The translations under genes and the position numbers were made by a program. A DNA stretch of 64,000 nucleotides from Rhodococcus rhodochrous (GTDB lineage: Bacteria > Actinomycetota > Actinomycetes > Mycobacteriales > Mycobacteriaceae): the NCBI RefSeq assembly GCF_900187265.1, contig NZ_LT906450.1, forward strand, positions 3,835,444-3,899,443, given 5' to 3'. This document shows positions 46,633-55,177 of this stretch, piece by piece. The notes beneath the pieces were generated by a model that saw nothing but the letters and a program-made list of their open reading frames with translations, ran no database searches and was not told the DNA's origin. Position 1 is the stretch's first letter. Every line of letters begins with the position of its first letter.

Positions 46633-48631
46633 TCACTGCCCGCCGGTATCGCCCATCACGGCGCCCTCGCGGCGGGGGTCGGCGCCACCGACCCATCCCT
46701 CCCCCTGACGCAGCAGCGCGCTCAGTCCACTGGACTGCGGGGCGACGGACACCTCGTGGCCCATGTCGCGGAGCTGCTGCACGAGTGGATCGTTCGCTCC
46801 GTCGTCGGCACCGTCGATCGCCGGATGTTCGCCGCCGACCCCTGTGACGGGGGTGTTCGCGGCGCCGAACGACACGGCCGAGACGGCCTGCTGCGGGTCG
46901 AGTCGCCAGTCGAGAGTGTTCACGAGTGTCTTGACGACGAATTGGATGATCACCGAGCCGCCCGGCGACCCGACCACCATCCGGATGTCGCCGCGACCGC
47001 CGTCGGGTGTGCGATCGAAGACGAGCGTCGGAGCCATCGAGCTGCGCGGCCGCTTGCCGGGTTCGACGCGGTTGGCGACGGGCAGTCCCTCCTCGTCGAC
47101 CGGTTCGGCCGAGAAGTCGGTGAGCTGGTTGTTGAGCAGGAAGCCGTCGGTCATGTGGAACGAGCCGAAGGCCGACTCGATCGTGGTCGTCATGGATGCG
47201 ACGTTGCCGTAGCTGTCGGCGACCGAGATGTGGCTGGTGCCGTGCTCGGGGCTCTGCGGCGGCATGCCGAGCGGGACCGGACCGAAGTCGCCGGGCTGCG
47301 CCTCGCCCATGCTCTTGCCGGGGTCGATCAGCCCTGCGCGTTCGGACAGGTAGTCCGGGTTCACCAGGGTCTCGAGCGAGCCACCCGGCAGGGGGACGAA
47401 ATCGGCATCGGCGACGTACTTGTCGCGATCGGCGTAGGCGAGTCGTTCGGCCTCGGAGATCAGGTGCACCGCGTCCGCGTCGGGGACGCCACCGTCCGCA
47501 TCGACGTCGGACGGCGGCAGTGCCGCGAGGTCGAAGTTCTCGAGGATGCCGAGCGTCGCCGCGACCGCCATGCCACCCGAGGACGGGTTGGGCATCCCGC
47601 AGATCTCGTACTCGCGGTAGGGGGTGCACAGCGGTTGCCGTTCCTTCGCCTCGTAGACGGCGAGATCCTCGAGGGTCATCGTTCCGGGTGTACGCCCGCC
47701 GGAATCGGTGCCGGTGGACTCGACGATGCCGGCCGCGATGTCACCGGTGTAGAAGGCGTCGGCGCCGTCGGTGGCGATCGCCGAGAGTGTCTTGGACATC
47801 GCCGGGTTCGTGAGGATCTCACCTTCGGGCTTGGGCGAGCCGTCAGCTTGCAGGAAGTAGGCGCGGGCCTCGTCGTCGACGGCGAGCTGCTCGGCGGAAT
47901 CGGCGATCGACTGCGCCAGACGGTCGCTGATCGGCGAGATCGATGGCGGGGCGGAACAATTCGCCCCAGGCGGCACTCCCGTGTTCCGCGTGGACGGTTT
48001 CGAGCATCCGCACGACGCCGGGCACGCCGATCGAGCGGCCGCTCGCACGTGCGTCGGGGCGGGGTTCGGTGCGATCGGTGTCGCTGATCCAGCGCAGATA
48101 GTTCTCGGTCGCGGACATCGGTGCCGTCTCGCGGCCGTCGTATGCCTTCACCTCACCGGACTCGGCGTCGTAGTACACCAGGAACGCTCCGCCGCCGATA
48201 CCCGACGACTGGGGTTCGACGAGACCGAGGACCATCTGGGCGGCGACGAGTGCGTCGGCCGCGGTCCCGCCGTCGCGCAGGACCTCGCATGCCGCTTCGG
48301 TGGATGCGGGATTGGCCGTCGACACGGCGAAGGAGGAGGTGGTCACCGCGGTCATGCGGGCGCGGTAACCGGTCGCGATCTCGGGGTTCGTGGAGATGTC
48401 GCGATCCCCGGTCTCCGTCGCCGGCTGCGTATCGGTGATCGGGGTGCCGTTGGGTTCGGCGGTGCAGGTCGCGGCTGCCGCGGTCTCCTGCACGTCAGCC
48501 GTACCGCCCGGCCCCATATCGCCCACTTCCGTATCGCCCGACGCGGACGTACACGCGCCGAGGAGGGTGATCGAGACGGCCGCGGCGAAGGCCGCGCGGA
48601 CACCGGACCGGGCTCTCGAGGGCAGGACCAT
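46633..48631 (-). pseudogene. Gamma-glutamyltransferase lipoprotein, frameshifted
   Basis: The 5' part (from 48631) encodes a lipoprotein signal with lipobox LLGAC and the start of a gamma-glutamyltransferase (STEAACEVLRDGGTAADALVAAQ, SSGIGGGAFLVYYD, SIGVPGVVRMLE). At about 47,925-47,945 the match moves into another frame: frame one reads PAIDLADQRPSG, and the family sequence resumes in the next frame as SPISDRLAQSIADS. The 3' part to 46633 keeps the autoprocessing/catalytic Thr in HGTSHISVAD and the substrate loop NPSSGGMAV. An 11- or 14-nt deletion in the expected small loop after PAIDLA would explain it. Intact homologues make one precursor that self-cleaves outside the membrane. It is either a true pseudogene or a sequencing error. 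Confidence 0.8.
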
Positions 48632-48742
48632 CCACCGACCGTAGCCGGGCGCGTGAGTGCCCGTAGGGAATTCGACCGCGATCCGCTCGCGTCCGCGCGC
48701 CGTACCCCTTGACACGGCCGTCGCCCGGGGAGCATCCTTTCT

Positions 48743-48772
48743 TCAACCGGATGGTTGATAAACCGGAAGGTT
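48743..48772. promoter_or_regulatory. Two tandem palindromes, probable ArsR-type operator
   Basis: TCAACC-GGAT-GGTTGA (48743-48758) and AACC-GGAA-GGTT (48761-48772) are centred 16 bp apart, immediately upstream of the ArsR-family gene and within its divergent region with the gamma-glutamyltransferase gene. AACC-N4-GGTT palindromes are the usual form for ArsR regulators paired with SRPBCC proteins. Autorepression is inferred. Confidence 0.7.
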
Positions 48773-48790
48773 CACGAAGCGGAGGCGATC

Positions 48791-49150
48791 GTGTACGACG
48801 ACGAGACGGACGACACCGCGCTCGACCTGGCGTTCGCTGCCCTGACCGATCCGGTCCGCCGCCGCATCGTCGCCCGGCTCAGCCGGGGCCCGGCCACGGT
48901 CACCGAACTCGCGGAACCCTTCGCGATCACCACACAGGCGATCTCGAAACACATTCGGGTGCTCGAACACGCAGGGCTCGTCACGCGCACGCGCGACGCC
49001 CAGCGCCGGCCCGTCCACCTGAACCCCGCACGGCTGGAGATGCTGACCTCCTGGATCGACCGCTACCGGTTGGTGAAGGAGCAGCAGTTCCGCGGTCTCG
49101 ACGCCGTGCTGACCCGGGAAGCGGCCCCCGATCGTCCACGGGGTGCGTAG
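48791..49150 (+). CDS. ArsR-family transcriptional regulator (SRPBCC-paired type)
   Basis: 119 residues. The winged helix reads FAALTDPVRRRIVARLSRGPATVTELAEPFAITTQAISKHIRVLEHAGLV, with the C-terminal RLVKEQQFRGLDAVL helix typical of the subgroup that precedes AHSA1-like genes. No metal-binding cysteines are seen. The GTG at 48791 is chosen because GGAGG lies 5 nt upstream; a TTG at 48755 would start inside the operator. It is followed by the SRPBCC gene 85 bp downstream. Confidence 0.9.
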   Translation: MYDDETDDTALDLAFAALTDPVRRRIVARLSRGPATVTELAEPFAITTQAISKHIRVLEHAGLVTRTRDAQRRPVHLNPARLEMLTSWIDRYRLVKEQQFRGLDAVLTREAAPDRPRGA

Positions 49151-49198
49151 CCCACCCCGATCCTCACAGCGTGCGTAGCCCACCCCGATCCTCACAGC
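49143..49198 (+). repeat. 28-bp tandem direct repeat between the ArsR and SRPBCC genes
   Basis: The unit GTGCGTAGCCCACCCCGATC plus CTCACAGC occurs twice back to back (49143-49170, 49171-49198). A degenerate third copy begins GTGCATGGC and includes the ACCCCGATC core. The stop codon of the regulator lies in the first copy. Confidence 0.9.
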
Positions 49199-49235
49199 GT
49201 GCATGGCAGCGCACCCCGATCTCCGGAGGACCACC

Positions 49236-49721
49236 ATGAGCAGCAATGCAGTCACCCTCTCGATCCCCGAGGGCGTCCCCTTCATCGACTACGAGCGGGA
49301 GTTCGACTTCCCCCTCGAGGACGTCTTCCGCGCCCACAAGGATCCCGATCTCGTCGCGCAGTGGCTCGGCCCGCGCGGCATGGAGATGAAGATCGAGGAG
49401 TACGACCTCCGCACCGGCGGTTCGTACCGCTACGAACACTCCGACGACGGCGGCAGCTACCGCTTCGCGGGTGTCTTCCACACCGTGCGCGAGAACGAGC
49501 TCATCGTCCAGACCTTCGAATATCTCGGATTCCCGGATGTGGTGAGCCTCGAGACGCTCACCTTCGTCGACCTCGGGAACGGCCGCTGCAAGCTGGTCGG
49601 CCATTCCGTGTACCCGAGCCAGGAGGCCCGCGACGGCATGGCGGAATCGGGTATGGAGACCGGCCTGACCGAGGGCTTCGAACGACTCGAGGAACTGCTG
49701 ACCGGGTCCGCGACGCGGTGA
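49236..49721 (+). CDS. SRPBCC/AHSA1-family protein
   Basis: 161 residues. FDYEREFDFPLEDVFRAHKDPDLVAQWLGPRG-like opening (IDYEREFDFPLEDVFRAH, VAQWLGP) and the closing GMAESGMETGLTEGFERLEELL are typical of AHSA1-like START-fold proteins. They bind small hydrophobic ligands; the ligand is unknown. The ATG at 49236 has GGAGGA 6 nt upstream. It is paired with the ArsR regulator, a widespread actinobacterial two-gene unit. Its 3' end lies 7 bp from that of the convergent VWA gene. Confidence 0.88.
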   Translation: MSSNAVTLSIPEGVPFIDYEREFDFPLEDVFRAHKDPDLVAQWLGPRGMEMKIEEYDLRTGGSYRYEHSDDGGSYRFAGVFHTVRENELIVQTFEYLGFPDVVSLETLTFVDLGNGRCKLVGHSVYPSQEARDGMAESGMETGLTEGFERLEELLTGSATR

Positions 49722-49728
49722 GCACCGT

Positions 49729-51294
49729 TCACCGCAGGGCGTGGCCGAGTTCGGCGGCGCGCGCGAGCAGTTGCGCGCCGTCGCGGGCGACGACCACCTC
49801 GTCGCACAGTTCGGCGTAATCGGGCATCGCGCAGGTCGCCTGCGGCCAGTACCGCTCGGGTTCGGGCGTGATCCACGCGAGGCGGTGCACGCGGCGACGG
49901 AGTTCCTCGAGCCGATCGGTGCGCGGGGGCAGGCCGTTGCAGCGCCCGTCCCCCACGACCAGCACCGACGTCCGGCCGTCGATCGATCCGGAGTGCTCGG
50001 TGAGCAGTTCGTCGAACATCCGGCCGTAGTCGCTACTCGCTTCGAGATCGACTGCGGGATGGGCGAGTACGGCGGCCAGAGCACCGTCACCGCCGGCAGC
50101 GAGCAACTGCGTCGTCACGTCCACCGGACGATCGACGAAGGCGACCACCCGGCACCGGTGCGCCCGCCCGTGCATCGCCTGGGCGAGCCGGAGCGTGAAC
50201 GCGGTGATCGGACGGACCGACAGCGAGACGTCGGCGAGGACGAGCAGCCGCACCCGGTCGGGGCGGGGCGCGCGGACGACGAGCCGGAAGGGCACCCCGT
50301 CGGTCCGCATCCCCGCTCGGGCGGTCCTACGCATGTCGAGCCGTCCGCGAGTCCGCTCACGCGGATGGGGCCGGACCGGTCCGCGCATGCGGCGCAGCAC
50401 CTCGTGGCATGCGAGCTCGATCTCGGCACGGTCGATGCCGGCGGCGTCGTGTGATTCGGGTGCCTCGACGCCTTCGGTCCCCGGCACCGCGGCGGCGAGC
50501 GAGGCCACGAATGCCTCGACCGCGTCCACGAGTCGCGCGAGCTGTGAGGCGGAGAGAGGTTCGTCGAGGACCTCTCCCCCGTACGTGCGGTGCGGGTCGT
50601 AGGCGTCGAGCCACGCGAGGATCGACGCCGGGTCGTCCCACGACAACGATCCGACGACCGCGGCCCCCGGTTCACCGGACAGATCACCCACCGTCGTGGT
50701 CGCCGCGTTCTCGACGTCGACGGTGTAGGTGACGCCGCGACGGCCCGAGTCCGCATCCGTGTCCACCGACAGATCGGCGTCGGACGACGTCATCGACACA
50801 TCGTCGTCGTCCTTGTGCGGGTTGAATCCCTTGCGGGCCTCCGGGGTGTCGAAGTGGTCGCCGACCTCGGCTGCGCGTTCGTTGTACTCGGCGTAGCGCG
50901 CGATGCTCGGGTCGTCGCCGATCTCGAGTGCCGCCGGCAGGGACTCGGCGAACTGCGCGCGGGCGGGACCGCCGCCGCTCGCGGCGACGGCGGCGTCGAC
51001 CGCACCGAACAACTCGTCGAAGGCGCGCTCGAAACCGGCCCTCTCGTGCGGGTACTTGGCGCACACCGCCCGCAGGCACGCGCGCAGCGAATCCCGCTCG
51101 CGGGCGGGGACCATGTCGAGCACCCGGCGCACCTCGATGCTCTCGGCGGGTGACGCCGCGACACCGTGGCGTCGCAGGAGCATGCCGAACACCGCCGCCA
51201 CCACGTCGAGCACGTAGCGGGGGCGACGCTCGTCGAGCGCGGTCACCCGTGTCGCCCGGGGTGTGGACACCCGCCCCACTCGGGATGCGTACAT
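49729..51294 (-). CDS. VWA-domain (CoxE-like) protein, partner of the MoxR ATPase
   Basis: 521 residues. The C-terminal part (about 350-521) is a von Willebrand A fold with the MIDAS motif LADVSLSVRP and later VLVVGDGRCNGLPP. The centre is acidic (HKDDDDVSMTSSDADLSVDTDAD). VWA-MoxR pairs act as chaperone-like remodellers that insert metals or activate enzymes, CoxD/CoxE being the known example. The ATG at 51294 starts 7 bp after the MoxR stop. The order ThcE dehydrogenase, MoxR, VWA suggests a maturation role for ThcE (inference). Confidence 0.88.
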   Translation of the reverse strand: MYASRVGRVSTPRATRVTALDERRPRYVLDVVAAVFGMLLRRHGVAASPAESIEVRRVLDMVPARERDSLRACLRAVCAKYPHERAGFERAFDELFGAVDAAVAASGGGPARAQFAESLPAALEIGDDPSIARYAEYNERAAEVGDHFDTPEARKGFNPHKDDDDVSMTSSDADLSVDTDADSGRRGVTYTVDVENAATTTVGDLSGEPGAAVVGSLSWDDPASILAWLDAYDPHRTYGGEVLDEPLSASQLARLVDAVEAFVASLAAAVPGTEGVEAPESHDAAGIDRAEIELACHEVLRRMRGPVRPHPRERTRGRLDMRRTARAGMRTDGVPFRLVVRAPRPDRVRLLVLADVSLSVRPITAFTLRLAQAMHGRAHRCRVVAFVDRPVDVTTQLLAAGGDGALAAVLAHPAVDLEASSDYGRMFDELLTEHSGSIDGRTSVLVVGDGRCNGLPPRTDRLEELRRRVHRLAWITPEPERYWPQATCAMPDYAELCDEVVVARDGAQLLARAAELGHALR

Positions 51295-51301
51295 CGCGGG
51301 G

Positions 51302-52390
51302 TCACCCCCGCAGTCCGCTGCCCGCGGCATCGCGACCGCCACCACCGCGTCCCCGGAAGACGGAGGTCGTGGTGTTCGCCGGGCGTGATGCGACCGTCAC
51401 ACGTTCGTGCGACGGAACAGGTTCGGGTGCACTCGCTTCGGACATATCCGGTTCGGACGTCGCGGTTGCCGGTGCCGCACCGCCGAGCCGCGTCTTCGCG
51501 AGGTCGACGTCGCCGGTGTACTTGAGCAGGGTCGCCAACAGCACGTCGCGCATGCCGCCCAGCGAATCCGGGTCGTCGGCGTCGTGTCCCATCACCGTCG
51601 CTGCGCGCGCGGCGTCGATGACCTCCGAGATCGAGGGGCTCTTGCGCAGCGGCAGATCGCGCAGGGTCCGGGACAGATCGACGATCTGGTGGGCCGTTCC
51701 CGGGCGCACGTCCGGGACCCGCGCGGTGACGATCTCGCGTTCACGTTCGGGTGTCGGGTACCCGACGTGGTAGTGCAGGCAGCGCCGCTTGAGCGCGGGT
51801 GACAACTCGCGAGTGTCGTTGGAGGTCAGGATCACCCAGGGTATGGACCGGGCCGTGAACGTGCCGACCTCGGGGATCGTCACCTGCCGCTCGGCGAGCA
51901 CCTCGAGCAGCAGAGCCTCCATGGACTCCTCGGTGCGGTCCACCTCGTCGACGAGCAGGACCACCGGCTCTTCCGAGAGCACGGCCTCGAGTAGCGGCCG
52001 GACCGAGAGGAATGCCTCCGAGTACAGACCGAAGTCCTGCTGCGCGAGGAACTTCGACGCGTCCGCGAGTTCGGCGTGACCGGCGAGCAGTTCGCCGATG
52101 CGGTCGCGCAGCATCTGCACGTGCAGCAGCTGTTTGGCGTAGTCCCACTCGTACAGGGCGCGGCTGTCGTCGAGCCCTTCGTAGCACTGCAGTCGCACCA
52201 GTTTCCGGTCGCCGACGGCGGCGAGCGCCTTGGCCAGTTCGGTCTTGCCGACCCCGGCGGGGCCTTCGAGCAGCAGAGGCCGCTCGAGTGCGGTGGCGAG
52301 GTGCACGACGGTCGCGAACTCGTCGTCGGCGATGTAGTCGTGCCGGCGCAGCGCATCCTTCAACTCGGCGCCCGAGGCGAACGGGGTCAT
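51302..52390 (-). CDS. MoxR-family AAA+ ATPase
   Basis: 362 residues. Walker A is GPAGVGKT (43-50), Walker B VVLLVDEVDR, and sensor 1 is in VILTSNDTREL. The C-terminus is a low-complexity Ala/Pro/Ser/Gly tail. AAGGAG lies 7 nt before the ATG. It is encoded 80 bp after thcE and directly before the VWA partner. Confidence 0.92.
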   Translation of the reverse strand: MTPFASGAELKDALRRHDYIADDEFATVVHLATALERPLLLEGPAGVGKTELAKALAAVGDRKLVRLQCYEGLDDSRALYEWDYAKQLLHVQMLRDRIGELLAGHAELADASKFLAQQDFGLYSEAFLSVRPLLEAVLSEEPVVLLVDEVDRTEESMEALLLEVLAERQVTIPEVGTFTARSIPWVILTSNDTRELSPALKRRCLHYHVGYPTPEREREIVTARVPDVRPGTAHQIVDLSRTLRDLPLRKSPSISEVIDAARAATVMGHDADDPDSLGGMRDVLLATLLKYTGDVDLAKTRLGGAAPATATSEPDMSEASAPEPVPSHERVTVASRPANTTTSVFRGRGGGGRDAAGSGLRG

Positions 52391-52470
52391 CCGGGGTCTC
52401 CTTGTCTGGCGTGGTCGCAGCGGAGCAGGGCGCTCCCGGGGCGCAGGGGACGCCCCGGGAGCGCGGGTTC

Positions 52471-53742
52471 TCAGTAGGACCGGTTGATGCAGTGGTCGAC
52501 GACCGGGATCATCGAGTCGACCGTGACCTCACGGGGGTTGCCCGGGGTGCACCAGTCGTCCTGGATGTGCTCGGAGATGGCGCGGACGGTCTTCTCGTCG
52601 CCGCGGATCGTGTCTCCGCGACCCGCGTACTTCTTGGTGTTCATCTGGTTCTTCTCGTACGAGTCGGTGCGCACCTGACCGAAGTTGTCGGGGATGCCGA
52701 CGTCCTTCGCGAGACGGATCGCCGCTTCGACCGCTGCGTCGGCGGCCTGGACGGTGGTCATGTTGCGGGTGTCCACGCCCATCGCGGTGGCGATGCGGGC
52801 GTACTGCTCGTAGCGGGAGGGCAGGTTGTACTCCCACACGCGGGGCAGAGCGATGGCGTTGTTGAGGCCGTGGTGGCTGTCGAAGAAGGCGGAGACGGCG
52901 TGCGAGATGGAGTGCACGATGCCGAGGCCGCCGGAGTTGAAGGCCTGCGCGGCGATGTACTGGGCGTTCATCATGCCTTCGCGGGCCTTGAGGTTGCGCG
53001 GTTCGAAGACGGCCTCGCGCAGGTTCTTCGAGACGAGTTCGATCGAGTACAGGGCGTTGCCGAGCGACGGGGCGAAGTCCAGCCGGGAGACGTACGGCTC
53101 GGAGCCGTGGGCGAGGACGTCGAAGCCGCAGTAGGCGGTGAAGTGCTGGGGGCAGCTGTAGTAGAGCAGCGGGTCGTCGATCGCGAGGGTGACGATCGTG
53201 GCCTCGTCGAAGCCGACCCACTTGTGCGGGTGGTCCATGTCGGAGGTGTCGGTGATGACGTACGCCCAGGACGTCTCGGAGCCGGTGCCGGCGGTCGTGG
53301 AGACGGCGATGTGCGGCGGGTTCTCCTTGTTGGTGGACTTCGCGAAGCCTTCGAACTCGTTGATGTTGCGGCCGTCGTGGGCGATCACGACGCGCGCGCC
53401 CTTGGCGGCGTCGTGGCTCGATCCGCCGCCGACGGAGATGATCGAGTCGCACTTCTCCTTCTGGTAGAGCGCCGCGGCCTCCATGACGTTGTAGTCCTTG
53501 GGGTTGGACTCGACCTTGTCGTAGAGGACGACCTCGACGCCCTGGTACTCGATCTTGCCGATGAGCTCCTCGATGATCCCCGATCCGCGCAGGCCGGTGG
53601 TCATCAGCAGGGCGCGCTTGAAACCGAGGTTCTTCGCCTCGACGCCGAGGATGTCGTGGGCACCGACGCCCATCAGCGCGCGGGGGAAGGGATGGAATTC
53701 CTTGATCGGGAAGTCCCAGATCTGATTGAGCTCGATTGCCAT
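52471..53742 (-). CDS. thcE: NDMA-dependent methanol/alcohol dehydrogenase (ThcE/MDO/Mno type)
   Basis: 423 residues, opening MAIELNQIWDFPIKEFHPFP and near-identical in style to Rhodococcus ThcE and Amycolatopsis MDO. GGGSSHDAAKG is the nucleotide-binding motif, with FDVLAHGSEPYVSR and GIVHSISHAVSAFFDSHHGLNNAIALP giving the metal ligands. These decameric enzymes hold NAD(H) so tightly that activity needs an artificial acceptor (NDMA) in vitro; mycofactocin is thought to be the natural acceptor. Substrates are methanol, ethanol and other short alcohols and diols. The ribosome site GAGGAGA lies upstream of 53742. It forms an operon with the MoxR and VWA genes. Confidence 0.95.
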   Translation of the reverse strand: MAIELNQIWDFPIKEFHPFPRALMGVGAHDILGVEAKNLGFKRALLMTTGLRGSGIIEELIGKIEYQGVEVVLYDKVESNPKDYNVMEAAALYQKEKCDSIISVGGGSSHDAAKGARVVIAHDGRNINEFEGFAKSTNKENPPHIAVSTTAGTGSETSWAYVITDTSDMDHPHKWVGFDEATIVTLAIDDPLLYYSCPQHFTAYCGFDVLAHGSEPYVSRLDFAPSLGNALYSIELVSKNLREAVFEPRNLKAREGMMNAQYIAAQAFNSGGLGIVHSISHAVSAFFDSHHGLNNAIALPRVWEYNLPSRYEQYARIATAMGVDTRNMTTVQAADAAVEAAIRLAKDVGIPDNFGQVRTDSYEKNQMNTKKYAGRGDTIRGDEKTVRAISEHIQDDWCTPGNPREVTVDSMIPVVDHCINRSY

Positions 53743-53979
53743 GGTGTATCTCCTCGCAGAGGGGGTGTACCGGATCGGGAGTGTGATGTGGACCTCATCC
53801 GCGATTCACCATCGACCAGAGTCGCGAGGCGTGAAAGGCACAGCGGCCGAAACCGTCCGGTCGCTGCGGGGGCACCGCCCGTTCGGGTAGGGGACCTCCC
53901 GCTGACCGGGTGGGCTCCGCACCCGCCCGAGCAGTGCCGGTACCGTTTTCCTCATCCCATGCGCGCTGGTAACCTGAAT

Positions 53980-53993
53980 TAGAACACGTTCTA
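53980..53993. promoter_or_regulatory. KstR operator upstream of kshB
   Basis: TAGAACACGTTCTA is a full palindrome fitting the KstR core TNNAACNNGTTNNA. It lies 49-62 bp upstream of the kshB start, in the 299-bp divergent region with thcE (start 53742). KstR is the TetR repressor of cholesterol catabolism, released by a 3-oxo-cholestenoyl-CoA ligand. Nothing else distinctive was seen in the rest of that region. Confidence 0.85.
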
Positions 53994-54041
53994 GATTCGG
54001 TCGTGCGCGGCCATCTTTGCAGGAGAGGACGAGACCTACCC

Positions 54042-55097
54042 ATGACGACTGTCGAGGTGCCCCACGGCTCACGCTCGGTGATCCTCACCGTGTCCGCCGT
54101 CGTCGAGGAGACCGCCGACACGCGGTCGATCGTGTTCGCCGTCCCGGACGAGCTGCGCGACAAATTCGCCTACCGGCCCGGCCAGTTCCTCACCCTGCGC
54201 ATCCCGAGCGACCGGACGGGCTCGGTGGCCCGCTGCTACTCGCTCGCGAGCTCGCCGTTCACCGACGACGCCCCCAAGGTCACCGTCAAGCGCACCTCCG
54301 ACGGCTACGGATCCAACTGGCTGTGCGACAACATCGCGGCCGGACAGACCCTCGAGGTGCTGCCTCCCGCGGGCGTCTTCACCCCGAAGTCGCTCGACCA
54401 CGACTTCCTGCTGTTCGGCGCCGGCAGCGGCATCACCCCGGTGATCTCGATCCTCAAGTCCGCGCTCACCCAGGGCGGCGGCAAGGTGGTGCTGGTCTAC
54501 GCCAACCGCGACGAGAAGTCCGTCATCTTCGCCGAGGAGCTGCGGGCGCTCGCGGAGAAGTACCCGACGCGCCTGACCGTCGTGCACTGGCTCGAGTCCG
54601 TGCAGGGTCTGCCCACGGCCGACCAGCTCGCGGCGATCGCAGCGCCCTACGAGTCGTACGAGGCGTTCATGTGCGGTCCCGGACCGTTCATGGACACGGT
54701 CCACCAGGCCCTGAACACCGTGGGCATGCCCCGCGCCCGCGTGCACGCCGAGGTCTTCAACTCACTGTCGGGCGACCCGTTCGCCGACCAGGCGCCGGTC
54801 GAGGTCAGCGACGAGGACGCCGCCGACGCCGCGACCGTCGAGGTCGAGCTCGACGGCGAGGTCCACAAGCTGTCGTGGCCGCGCAAGCAGACCCTCGTCG
54901 ACATCATGCTCGCGAAGGGCATCGATGTGCCGTATTCGTGCCAGGAGGGCGAATGCGGGTCGTGCGCGTGCACCGTGCTCGAGGGCAAGGTCGAGATGGA
55001 GAACTGCGACGTGCTCGACCCCGAGGACATCGAGGCTGGCTACATCCTCGGTTGCCAGGCCCGGCCGGTGACCGACCACCTCAAGATCGAGTTCTGA
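54042..55097 (+). CDS. kshB: 3-Ketosteroid 9-alpha-hydroxylase reductase subunit KshB
   Basis: 351 residues: an FAD-binding domain with RCYS (64-67), an NAD domain with LFGAGSGITPVISIL and MCGPGPFM, and a C-terminal plant-type [2Fe-2S] domain with CQEGECGSCACTVLEG and a fourth Cys in GYILGCQARP. KshB passes electrons from NADH to the Rieske oxygenase KshA, which opens the steroid B ring. KshA is not in the window. The ATG at 54042 matches the family start; a KstR box lies upstream. Related phenylacetyl-CoA or hydroxylase reductases are an alternative, made less likely by the box. Confidence 0.85.
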   Translation: MTTVEVPHGSRSVILTVSAVVEETADTRSIVFAVPDELRDKFAYRPGQFLTLRIPSDRTGSVARCYSLASSPFTDDAPKVTVKRTSDGYGSNWLCDNIAAGQTLEVLPPAGVFTPKSLDHDFLLFGAGSGITPVISILKSALTQGGGKVVLVYANRDEKSVIFAEELRALAEKYPTRLTVVHWLESVQGLPTADQLAAIAAPYESYEAFMCGPGPFMDTVHQALNTVGMPRARVHAEVFNSLSGDPFADQAPVEVSDEDAADAATVEVELDGEVHKLSWPRKQTLVDIMLAKGIDVPYSCQEGECGSCACTVLEGKVEMENCDVLDPEDIEAGYILGCQARPVTDHLKIEF

Positions 55098-55134
55098 ACC
55101 GGCGGGGTCACGCCCCGCTGCCCGCTCCCTCTGC

Positions 55135-55177
55135 GGAAGTGCCCGGCCCCTACGAACGTGCGGGGACGGGCACTTCC
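55135..55177. terminator. Bidirectional hairpin between kshB and the convergent MFS gene
   Basis: GGAAGTGCCCG pairs perfectly with CGGGCACTTCC, with an inner CCCC/GGGG stem around an 11-nt loop. It lies 38 bp after the kshB stop and includes the last codons of the MFS gene, so it may end both transcripts. Confidence 0.7.

Noticed and set aside
52471-53742. PQQ-dependent methanol dehydrogenase system, because MoxR is present
   Set aside because: The enzyme is clearly the Fe-ADH-fold NDMA-dependent type, with no beta-propeller and no pqq genes. MoxR is only a family name here.
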